NCBI GenBank assembly: GCA_022823105.1
Contig: JAJDXU010000005.1
Location: forward strand, 1-41,334
Source: Dehalococcoidia bacterium
GTDB lineage: Bacteria; Chloroflexota; Dehalococcoidia; Lucifugimonadales; UBA3495
DNA: 41,334 nucleotides
Direction: 5' to 3'
The position numbers were made by a program, and so were the translations under genes. Shown piece by piece: positions 24,061 through 31,361 of this stretch; within the stretch, counting starts at the first letter, position 1, and each line of letters begins with the position of its first letter. The notes beneath the pieces were generated by a model, which saw only the letters and a list, made by a program, of their open reading frames with translations, was not told the DNA's origin and did not search any database.

Positions 24061-24717
24061 ATGACCCAGACGCCCGCTCACAACCATCCCGGAGACGCCA
24101 ACCCGGTACACGTGATCGTTTGGTACGACTACGTTTGACCCTGGTGCTACGTCGGCCTGGAACGCGTCGACAAACTGGCGGAAGAATATCCCATCACCGT
24201 GGAAGGGCGGGCATACCTGTTGCGCCCCGACACTCCCGCCGAGGGCCGGGTGCGCGAACCCCGGCCGGGCGAAACGGACGATGAACTGTCCGACCCATTG
24301 CGGACCCACGCCCGTGAGGCAAACATCGTAATGCGCCCGCCGCGCTATACGCCCAACAGCCTGAATTCCCTGCAGGCCACTGAGTACGCCCAGGAGCACG
24401 GCAAGTTCCTGGAATATCATCACGCCGCGTACGAAGCGTATTGGGACCGCAGGGAGAACCTGGGCGACACGTCGGTGCTCGCCGACATCGGAAACAGCGT
24501 GGGCCTGGACGGCGCGGAACTGAAGGAGCGCGTCGAGTCCGGGCACTACGCCCAGCGCGTGGTTGACCAGTATCACGAGGCCCTGGGTTACGGGATCCGC
24601 GGAATTCCCACCTTCGTGTTGGACAATCTCCTGTTCACCGGCGCCCAACCCTACGAGGTGTTCCAGAGGGTGATGGACAAGGCCCTGGAGAACCGGGAGT
24701 CCGGCGAGTCCCAGTAA
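24061..24717 (+). CDS. DsbA/FrnE-like thiol oxidoreductase, candidate selenoprotein (U-P-W-C)
   Basis: Reading from the ATG at 24061 (GGGGAGG ends seven bases upstream; an ATG at 24058 is also possible) gives 218 residues if the TGA at 24136-24138 is read through. The TGA is codon 26, in V-W-Y-D-Y-V-[TGA]-P-W-C-Y-V-G. The FrnE/DsbA family has C-P-W-C here, so the TGA replaces the nucleophilic first cysteine, the classic position for selenocysteine. Downstream the fold is intact, with helical insert and cis-proline loop G-I-P-T-F-V. Sequence conservation on both sides of the TGA argues against a pseudogene. A conventional caller would start at 24199 and lose the active site. The family catalyses disulfide exchange. 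The substrate is unknown and no Sec genes are in the window. Confidence 0.85.
24151..24171 (+). promoter_or_regulatory. Candidate bacterial SECIS hairpin of the DsbA-like gene
   Basis: GTCGGC (24151-24156) can pair with GTCGAC (24166-24171): six pairs including one G-U, with a 9-base loop beginning 18 bases after the TGA. Bacterial SECIS elements are short hairpins directly downstream of the UGA whose loop carries a G within roughly this distance. The loop here contains GG. The match is structural only. Confidence 0.4.
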
Positions 24718-24739
24718 GCCGGGAGATTGGACCGAACCG

Positions 24740-24771
24740 GGCGGCGGATTGAACCCAATCCGCCGCCTCTT
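24740..24771 (+). terminator. Terminator after the DsbA-like gene
   Basis: GGCGGCGGATT and AATCCGCCGCC form a perfect 11-base-pair stem with a 6-base loop, followed by TCTT. The T-tract is short but the stem is very strong. It lies 22 bases after the stop codon. Confidence 0.65.
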
Positions 24772-24892
24772 GCTGTGCTAACGCCCTTCGCCTGACCCCG
24801 GCCCGGGCCGGAGCGATCCGTGTCGGTGCTGCGCATCCGCATGGCGGGTGAGACCGCACGCCAGGACCATTCGATTATCCACACGCACCGAT

Positions 24893-25076
24893 GTAGTCCG
24901 CTCATGGTGCGGAACGTCCGCCCACGCCAGGAGCCTGCCGAATATTCGCGTCGGGTAGCGTAGTCCGCTCATGGTGCGGAACGTCCGCCCACGGCGGGAG
25001 CCTGCCGGATATTCGCGTCGGGTAGCGTAGTCCGCTCATGGTGCGGAACGTCCGCCCACGGCGGGAGCCTGTCGAA
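24893..25076. repeat. 67-base tandem repeat, about 2.7 copies, REP-like
   Basis: Units begin at 24893, 24960 and 25027 with GTAGTCCGCTCATGGTGCGG and are nearly identical. Each has a TCCGC/GCGGA hairpin with a 7-base loop. Copies 2 and 3 also have a CCGCC-CAC-GGCGG hairpin. The last copy breaks off into GAACCACGAGCGGA, which is nearly the inverse of TCCGCTCATGGT. The third copy therefore forms a larger interrupted palindrome of the repetitive-extragenic-palindrome type. Confidence 0.85.
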
Positions 25077-25171
25077 CCACGAGCGGACGGTCCGCTTACC
25101 AATATCCAGGACGGTATTTGCTGCTCGGCTGATCAGACAACCGCATGACCCTGGGCCGCACGCCCATTTCG

Positions 25172-25201
25172 TTGCCCGCCGGGTTCACCTTGTGCTAGAC
25201 T
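25172..25201 (+). promoter_or_regulatory. Possible promoter for the nuoE-like operon
   Basis: TTGCCC (25172-25177) and TAGACT (25196-25201) are 18 bases apart, with TG one base upstream of the -10. The predicted start is about 47 bases before the ATG at 25255. The match is moderate. Confidence 0.35.
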
Positions 25202-25254
25202 TGCGACGGCAGAATCCCTTTGTAATAGTTTTCACAATCTGACGGACCCGACCG

Positions 25255-25734
25255 ATGGATGCCGATACCCGGTCCCTGATCAGCGACGCAGTCAATAATC
25301 AGCCGCAATCCACCGTGACCGTACTGTCCTCGTTGCTGGCCATCGAGGACGCAATCGGATACATCCCGAAAGAAGCGGTGGAAGCCGTTGCGCTGCGCAT
25401 GGACGCGACCATCAACGACGTCTGGGCGGTCGCCACCTTCTACCCCAACTTCCGGTTCGACCCGCCCACGGAACACCGGATCGAGGTCTGCTGGGGGCCA
25501 TCCTGCCACGTCATGGGGGCCGACCGCATAATCACCGCGGCCCAGGATGCGCTCAACCTCACCGACGAAGGGGACACGCCGGATGGCAGGGCGACGTTGC
25601 GCTACAACACTTGCCTGGGCGCCTGCGCGCACGCTCCGGTCATGGCAATCGACCACCACCTGGCCGGTCGCATCACCCCCGAATCCGCCCAACAGAAAAT
25701 AGCGGACGCTCTGCATTCCGCCGCCTCTCACTGA
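25255..25734 (+). CDS. NuoE-like [2Fe-2S] thioredoxin-fold subunit (24 kDa family)
   Basis: The 159-residue product belongs to the NuoE/HoxE/FdsG family, which passes electrons between NAD(H)-linked flavin and iron-sulfur centres. An N-terminal helical domain is followed by I-P-K-E-A-V-E-A-V-A and V-W-A-V-A-T-F-Y-P-N-F. The cluster ligands are C-W-G-P-S-C and, about 40 residues later, C-L-G-A-C, the expected four cysteines. It is the first gene of a four-gene operon and its stop is 13 bases before the next start. This is most likely a diaphorase partner of the downstream flavoprotein, not a complex I part, since no other nuo genes are present. Confidence 0.9.
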   Translation: MDADTRSLISDAVNNQPQSTVTVLSSLLAIEDAIGYIPKEAVEAVALRMDATINDVWAVATFYPNFRFDPPTEHRIEVCWGPSCHVMGADRIITAAQDALNLTDEGDTPDGRATLRYNTCLGACAHAPVMAIDHHLAGRITPESAQQKIADALHSAASH

Positions 25735-25747
25735 TCCGGCGGTTCCC

Positions 25748-27505
25748 TTGGCTACACCGACTGCTTCCAATTTCGAGCCCATCCTGGCTGAGGCGCAGCG
25801 CCGATGGCAGGACCTTACCAACGGCGACCGCCCGTGGATCCGCATAGGCACCGGTTTGGCCGGCGAGGCCGCCGGCGGGTTTGAGGTCGTCGCAGCCACC
25901 AAGTCGGTGCTGGAAGAACGCCAGATACAGGCGACCGTGTCGGAAGTGGGCACCCTGGGCCTTTGCTTCGCGGAACCCCTGCTGGATGTGCAGATGCCGG
26001 GCGGGGTGCGGGTGTTTTACCAGAACGTCACCCCGCAGATTGCCCAGCGCATTGTCAGCCAGCACGTATCCGGCGGCGAACCCATCCCGGAGCACGCGAT
26101 TGGATACCTGGGCGACCGCGCCCAGGCTCCCGACGGCATCCCTCACCTGGACGACCATCCCATGCGCGCGCTGGAACAGCGCATCGCCCTCCGCAACGCC
26201 GGAAACATCGACCCGTCGGACCTGTACCAGTACATCGCCAACGGCGGGTACTCCGCGCTGAACAAGGCCCTGTCGGAAATGTCACCCGACGAGGCGCGGC
26301 AGGAGGTGGTCACCTCCGGTTTGAGAGGACGCGGAGGTGCCGCGTTCCCGGCCGGCGTGAAGTGGGGGTTCCTGGCCGGCAATCCCGACCCCAACAAATA
26401 CATCCTGTGCAACTGCGAAGAGGGCGACCCCGGCGCTTTCAACGACCGCGGGATCCTCGAAAGCGACCCCGCAACCGTTGTCGAGGGCATCACCATCGCC
26501 GGCTACGCATGCAACGCCAACCGGGGTTATATCTTCATCCGCCATGGACACAACCAGCCCATCGACCGGACGCGCGCGGTCATCGAGCAGGCCTACGAAC
26601 TGGGACTGTTGGGCGAGAATATCCTGGGCAGCGGTTTCTCCTTCGACGTCGAGGTCGCCCTCACCGGCGACTCCTACGTGTCCGGCGAGGAAACCGCCCT
26701 GATGGAGGCCATCGAGGGCAAACGTTCCATGCCTCGCTACCGGCCCCCGTTCCCGGCGCAGGTGGGCGTATTCGGAAAGCCCTCCAACATCAACAACGTC
26801 AAGACCCTGGCCTACGTTCCCGAGATCGTCGCCCGGGGAGGCGAGTGGTTCGCCAGCATCGGAACGTCGGCAGACCCCGACCGGCGCATCAACGGCAGCA
26901 GCGGCACGGCGATCCTCTGCCTGTCCGGCGACATCACCTACCCGGGCCTGATCGAGGTACCGCTGGGCATGACGCTCAGGCAGGTCCTGTTCGACATGGC
27001 CGGCGGCGTTCCCAATGGCAAACGCATGAAGCTGCTGCAGACCGGCGGCCCCCTGGGCGGAGTGCTCTCAGCCAGCGATACGAACCTGGACCTGGTGCTT
27101 GATTTCGACGTGTTTCGCGCGGCGGGCGCCATCCTCGGGTCCGGCGGGATAATCGTGTGCGACGAGGACACGTGCGCCGTTGACCTCACCCGCAACCTGA
27201 TCGCTTTTTGCCAGTACGAGTCCTGCGGCAAGTGCTTCCCCTGTCGCATGGGGATGAGCCACCTCCTCGAGGTGCTGGAGCGCATCAGCAACCTGGAAGG
27301 CACCGAGGAAGACCTGGCGTTGATGCGCAACATAGGCGAAAACATGCAGGCCGGGTCCCTCTGCGGCCACGGGCAACTGGGATTCAACCCGGTGTCGTCG
27401 GCCCTGCGCTATTTCGGCGACGAGTTTGAGGCGCACATCAGGGACAAACGGCACACCGGCGACTGCCCGGAGCAGGTCTATTCGCCGAGACTCACGCGTC
27501 GCTAG
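25748..27505 (+). CDS. NuoF-like NADH-binding flavoprotein (51 kDa family)
   Basis: The 585-residue product is of the NuoF/HoxF/FdsB type, which oxidises or reduces NAD(H) through FMN. A degenerate thioredoxin-like N-terminal domain (about residues 1-120) resembles that of HoxF/HndC proteins. It is followed by the nucleotide-binding L-R-G-R-G-G-A-A-F-P-A-G near 193 and N-C-E-E-G-D-P-G-A-F-N-D-R near 222. The [4Fe-4S] ligands are Cys493, Cys496 and Cys499 (C-G-K-C-F-P-C-R) and Cys539. The start is a TTG at 25748 with a weak ribosome-binding site. The next possible starts are well inside the conserved region, so TTG is accepted. Confidence 0.9.
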   Translation: MATPTASNFEPILAEAQRRWQDLTNGDRPWIRIGTGLAGEAAGGFEVVAATKSVLEERQIQATVSEVGTLGLCFAEPLLDVQMPGGVRVFYQNVTPQIAQRIVSQHVSGGEPIPEHAIGYLGDRAQAPDGIPHLDDHPMRALEQRIALRNAGNIDPSDLYQYIANGGYSALNKALSEMSPDEARQEVVTSGLRGRGGAAFPAGVKWGFLAGNPDPNKYILCNCEEGDPGAFNDRGILESDPATVVEGITIAGYACNANRGYIFIRHGHNQPIDRTRAVIEQAYELGLLGENILGSGFSFDVEVALTGDSYVSGEETALMEAIEGKRSMPRYRPPFPAQVGVFGKPSNINNVKTLAYVPEIVARGGEWFASIGTSADPDRRINGSSGTAILCLSGDITYPGLIEVPLGMTLRQVLFDMAGGVPNGKRMKLLQTGGPLGGVLSASDTNLDLVLDFDVFRAAGAILGSGGIIVCDEDTCAVDLTRNLIAFCQYESCGKCFPCRMGMSHLLEVLERISNLEGTEEDLALMRNIGENMQAGSLCGHGQLGFNPVSSALRYFGDEFEAHIRDKRHTGDCPEQVYSPRLTRR

Positions 27506-27558
27506 TCGGTTGCCATGCGAACCTTGCCGGCCTATGCAACCGCGGATTAGGAGCATCC

Positions 27559-30405
27559 ATGCCTGACGACATTACCATCTCGATAGACGGGGTGGAAATC
27601 AGGACGCAACCCGGGAAGATGGTCCTTGAAGCGGCCATCGATGCCGGGGTGTATGTCCCCTATCTCTGCTATCACTCGGGCATGAAACCGTACGCGGCAT
27701 GCCGCATGTGCGTGGTGGTCGCGGAAAATGAGCGGGGCCGTGTGCCGGGATTCCCGGCCGCCTGCACCCTGGCGGCCACCGACGGCATGACCGTCTGGAG
27801 CGAAACCCCCGACGTGAACGAACTGCGCCGCTCCGTCATGCAGATGCTCATCGCCGAGCACCCCAACGGCTGCCTGACCTGCCACCGGGTGGAAATCTGC
27901 GGGCCGTCCGATGTCTGCCTCCGGCACGTTTCCGTCAACGACCGTTGCGTCACGTGCCCCAAGAACGAGCGTTGCGAGTTCAAGGACACCGTCCGCTATC
28001 TGGGGATGGAACTGGAATCCCCCATGACCTACATGTACCGGGACATCCCGCTGGAGGTCAGCGACCCGTTCTACGACCGGGATTACAACCTCTGCATCAC
28101 CTGCGGACGTTGCGTCCGCGTCTGCGAAGAAGTGCGCGGCGACAGCGCGATCTGTTTCACCGAGCGGTCTGGCAAGGCGCTGGTGGGAACGTCATTCGGA
28201 ACCTCCCTGCTGGAATCCGGGTGCGAATTCTGCGGCGCGTGCCTGGACGTGTGTCCGGTGGGCGCGCTCACCGAACGGGAAAACAAGTGGGAGAAGGCCG
28301 CCACCGTGCAGCGAACCATCTGCACCCACTGCCCGGTGGGATGCCAGATGAACCTGGAAATCAACCAGCAGGGTCGGGTGATCCGGGCTATCCCGGAGTA
28401 CAATTCCCCGGCAAACCACGGGCAGGCCTGCTACAAGGGCAAGTTCGGCTTGAGCCACCTGACCAGTGGCGACCGGCTGCGCCGTCCGATGATCAGGCGC
28501 AACGGGATCCTTGAGCCGGCGACGTGGGACGAAGCGTTGGACCTCGTTACGGAACGGCTGCGACCGCACCAATCGGGAACCGGGTTCGGCCTGATCACGG
28601 CGGCGGACAGCACCAACGAGGAATTTTACCTGGCGCAGAAGTTCGCCCACATCGGGATGCAGACCCACAACCTGGACCACTCCGGCAACGTCCAGCCGGA
28701 CCTGACTCGTGGGCTCGAGGATGTGCTGGGATACCCGGGAGCCACCAATTCGATCTGGGAACTGAAGGACTCCGATTGCATCCTCGTTTTCAACACCAAC
28801 CTGACCGAGAGCCACAACGTTGTCGGCGTCCCCATCAAGCAGGCCGCAATGAGCGGCGTCCCGCTGATCGTGATCGACACACGCGAGGTTGAACTCACCC
28901 GTTACGCGCATCTGTGGCTCAGGCCAACCCCCGGCGCCGAGCTGCTGCTCATCGGGGCAATCCTGAAAACCGTGCTGGACGAAGGCTTGGTGGACGCCGA
29001 GTGGATGGCGGACAACGTGGACGACCACGACACTCTGCTCTACGAACTGGAGCGGATTGACGATGAAGCCATCGCGTCCACCGGCGTTCCGCGCGACGAC
29101 ATCGTGCAGGCTGCCCGCCTGTACGCCACTGCCGGCAACGCGGCCATCGTTTACGGCCTGGACAACGTGCCCGCCGCCGTCACCCGAGATTGCGTCGTCG
29201 CGCTGTGCGACCTGGCGCTTTTCACCGGCAACGTGGGGCAAGCTGGAGGCGGCCTGTTCCCCATGAGGCAGGGCGCCAACACGCAGGGAGCCACCGACAT
29301 CGGTTGCATACCCAACCGGCTGCCCGGCGGCGGCCCGCTGTTCGATGACAGCAACCGGGCCCGTGTCGAGGAGATCTGGGGAGCGCCGCTGCCCCCGCCG
29401 CGACACAGCATGGGCGTCGGAGAGATGCTGGACGCCGCCACGTCCGGCGATATAAAGTCCATGATCGTCGTCGGCGACAGCCCGAACTTCACCAACGGCC
29501 TGCTGGGCGACGGCCTCGCCGCGCTGGAGCGACTGGACTTCCTGGTCGTAATGGACACGTTCCTCACGCAGCCGGCTCAGATCGCGGACGTGGTGCTGCC
29601 CCGAGTGACCTTCGCGGAGAAGGACGGGACATTCACCAACATCGAAAGGCGCATCCAGCGAGTCCGGCCGGCGGTGTCGGTGCGGAACAACGACGCGAAA
29701 CCCGAGGGTTGGGTTTTCGAGCAGTTGGCCCGGCGGTTGGGCATAGATGGCATCAGCTACGACGATCCGGCAGCGTTGATGGACGAGATCGCCTCGGTAA
29801 CCCAGCACTACGGCGGCATCAGCTATGACCGGTTGGCCCGGGAATCTTCCCTGGTGATGCAGACCGGGGTCGAATCTCCACGGCCCACCCAGATCCTCTA
29901 CACCTCCCGCGAGGAACGCGGAATCCAGTGGCCGTGCCCGGCCTCCGACAGCCCGTCCTCGCCGGTCCTTTACGCCGACGGCTTCCCCAACGGCAAAGCC
30001 GAACCGGGCGCCCCGCGATTCCGGGTTATCGATTGGGAGACGGAGCCGGAATATCCCGCCCTGCTGGTACCCGGCCGGGTCCTGCTGCAGCAGGAACGCG
30101 ACACCACCATCGAGCACGGTGACCTCAACCGGATCGTCCGGGACGAAGAGGTGCAACTCAACCCTCAGGACGCGGCAGAGTGGGACCTGGCCGAAGGCGA
30201 TGCCGTCGTGGTCGTCACGTCCACCAGACGAATCACCGGCGCCGTCAGAGCGAGCGCGTCCGTTCCGCGCGGGGCAGTGGCCATCACCACGCTTTTCGGG
30301 GAACTGGCCGTCGAGTTGCAGATGTCCGAAGACGTGAACCCCATGGCGCGAGTGCCGGGGCTCCAGATTGAACCCTGCCGTGTGGAAAAGCTGGTGACGG
30401 CTTAG
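27559..30405 (+). CDS. FdsA/NuoG-like molybdopterin-family large subunit lacking the Mo-ligand Cys/Sec
   Basis: The 948-residue product has the architecture of NAD-dependent formate dehydrogenase alpha subunits. It has a [2Fe-2S] domain (Cys37, 48, 51, 69), a His-Cys cluster (His101, Cys105, 108, 114), an extra C-x2-C-x5-C (Cys130-139), two [4Fe-4S] sites (Cys179-189 and 222-232), then C-T-H-C-P-V-G-C with Cys291 and a molybdopterin fold of about 600 residues. True FDHs have Asp-His-Cys-Ala-Arg-x-Cys/Sec-His at the metal. Here the stretch reads D373-H-S-G-N-V-Q-P, so Gln379 and Pro380 stand where Cys/Sec and His are expected. The codon is CAG, not TGA. The second conserved loop, R-Q-G-A-N-T-Q-G-A-T-D, is kept. 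Formate oxidation is therefore doubtful. Confidence 0.88.
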   Translation: MPDDITISIDGVEIRTQPGKMVLEAAIDAGVYVPYLCYHSGMKPYAACRMCVVVAENERGRVPGFPAACTLAATDGMTVWSETPDVNELRRSVMQMLIAEHPNGCLTCHRVEICGPSDVCLRHVSVNDRCVTCPKNERCEFKDTVRYLGMELESPMTYMYRDIPLEVSDPFYDRDYNLCITCGRCVRVCEEVRGDSAICFTERSGKALVGTSFGTSLLESGCEFCGACLDVCPVGALTERENKWEKAATVQRTICTHCPVGCQMNLEINQQGRVIRAIPEYNSPANHGQACYKGKFGLSHLTSGDRLRRPMIRRNGILEPATWDEALDLVTERLRPHQSGTGFGLITAADSTNEEFYLAQKFAHIGMQTHNLDHSGNVQPDLTRGLEDVLGYPGATNSIWELKDSDCILVFNTNLTESHNVVGVPIKQAAMSGVPLIVIDTREVELTRYAHLWLRPTPGAELLLIGAILKTVLDEGLVDAEWMADNVDDHDTLLYELERIDDEAIASTGVPRDDIVQAARLYATAGNAAIVYGLDNVPAAVTRDCVVALCDLALFTGNVGQAGGGLFPMRQGANTQGATDIGCIPNRLPGGGPLFDDSNRARVEEIWGAPLPPPRHSMGVGEMLDAATSGDIKSMIVVGDSPNFTNGLLGDGLAALERLDFLVVMDTFLTQPAQIADVVLPRVTFAEKDGTFTNIERRIQRVRPAVSVRNNDAKPEGWVFEQLARRLGIDGISYDDPAALMDEIASVTQHYGGISYDRLARESSLVMQTGVESPRPTQILYTSREERGIQWPCPASDSPSSPVLYADGFPNGKAEPGAPRFRVIDWETEPEYPALLVPGRVLLQQERDTTIEHGDLNRIVRDEEVQLNPQDAAEWDLAEGDAVVVVTSTRRITGAVRASASVPRGAVAITTLFGELAVELQMSEDVNPMARVPGLQIEPCRVEKLVTA

Positions 30406-30483
30406 CATGTGCGTTCCCGCTGGCCGGAGTTATGCGCCGCCCGCGTGGCTTGAGCGAACTACTGTCGACCGAATGGAGTTACT

Positions 30484-31239
30484 ATGACCAGTGTCCGAAC
30501 CGCCACCGCGCGCAGGGATCGCACCGCGAACCTGCCCCGCGCCCGCCTCGTGGAGCGCGTCGACTACACGGATGACTTGATGGTCATCAAGATGGAACCG
30601 CAGGGGTTCGAGTTCAACTTCAAGCCGGGGCAATACTGCACCCTCGGCCTGGACGGGATCGAGCGCGCCTACTCCATCGCGTCGGCTCCACACGAACCCT
30701 TCCTGGAAATCTTCGTCGAACTGGTTCCCGACGGCGAACTCACTCCCAGGATGTGGCAAATGGACATCGGCGACACCATGTCGATCCGTCCGCGGGCCAA
30801 GGGCATCTTCCTGATGGACCGCACCGCGACGCAGCACCTGATGCTAGGCACCGTGACCGGGGTGGCGCCCTTCGTCAGTATCGTGCGAGATTTCATCCAT
30901 CGCGGACATACCGGGCACCATTTCTACCTGCTGGAAGGGGCATCCTACCTGGACGAGCTGGTTTACGACACGGAACTGGCCAGCACGGCGGCACAGCACT
31001 CCGAGACCCTCACGTTCGTCCCGGCAATCAGCCGCCCCACGGAGGAGCGCAACGCGGCCTGGACCGGAGCCACCGGGCGGCTGAACAACATCGTGGCCGA
31101 TTATGTGAAGAAATTCGACCTCAACCAGGACGACACGCTCATCTACGCCTGCGGACATCCCGGCATGATTGAGTCCAGCCGTGAGATCGTTACCGCGACC
31201 GGCTGGCGCTGGACCGAAGAGCGGTTCTGGAAAGAATAA
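30484..31239 (+). CDS. FAD-binding ferredoxin/flavodoxin-NADP reductase-like oxidoreductase
   Basis: The 251-residue product is a two-domain FNR-type flavoprotein. The FAD-binding barrel carries F-K-P-G-Q-Y-C-T-L-G and the R-A-Y-S motif at residues 61-64. The NAD(P) domain has M-L-G-T-V-T-G-V-A-P-F-V-S-I near 120 and Y-A-C-G-H-P-G-M-I near 220. No ferredoxin domain is fused. It lies 78 bases after the FdsA-like gene and ahead of a strong terminator, so it closes the operon. It may pass electrons between pyridine nucleotide and the iron-sulfur subunits. Confidence 0.88.
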   Translation: MTSVRTATARRDRTANLPRARLVERVDYTDDLMVIKMEPQGFEFNFKPGQYCTLGLDGIERAYSIASAPHEPFLEIFVELVPDGELTPRMWQMDIGDTMSIRPRAKGIFLMDRTATQHLMLGTVTGVAPFVSIVRDFIHRGHTGHHFYLLEGASYLDELVYDTELASTAAQHSETLTFVPAISRPTEERNAAWTGATGRLNNIVADYVKKFDLNQDDTLIYACGHPGMIESSREIVTATGWRWTEERFWKE

Positions 31240-31265
31240 GCGGCCGAACGTACCAGCAGGACCCG

Positions 31266-31301
31266 ACGGGGGCGGATGGCAGTTCGCCCCCGTGTTTTTT
31301 T
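31266..31301 (+). terminator. Rho-independent terminator after the redox operon
   Basis: ACGGGGGCG (31266-31274) and CGCCCCCGT (31285-31293) form a 9-base-pair stem with a 10-base loop, followed by G and seven T residues. It is the clearest terminator in the window and separates the redox operon from mutS. Confidence 0.92.
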
Positions 31302-31361
31302 GTGTCCTCCCACAACAGGCTTCTACAAACAGGGTTAGTTGGGGTAATGTAAAATCGCGGC

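Larger units (their letters stand above)
24718..25254. other. Non-coding region with terminator, tandem repeats and a promoter
   Basis: This 537-base gap contains no convincing gene. It holds a terminator right after the DsbA-like gene, a block of 67-base tandem repeats at 24893-25076, and a possible promoter for the nuoE-like gene. The short minus-strand frames inside it are products of the repeat. Confidence 0.75.

Noticed and set aside
24136..24138. Simple pseudogene explanation for the DsbA-like gene
   Set aside because: The only lesion is at the active-site Cys, flanking sequence is conserved, and a second gene shows the same pattern.
24893..25076. CRISPR-like appearance of the repeats
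   Set aside because: The units are contiguous 67-base tandem copies without unique spacers, and no cas genes are nearby.
27559..30405. Annotation as complex I subunit NuoG
   Set aside because: No other membrane or peripheral complex I genes are adjacent, and the C-terminal 600 residues resemble FdsA-type formate dehydrogenase more than NuoG.
28192..30408. Long minus-strand open frame (738 codons) opposite the FdsA-like gene
   Set aside because: It is a shadow in GC-rich DNA. The plus-strand protein has clear family motifs and the antisense product has none.
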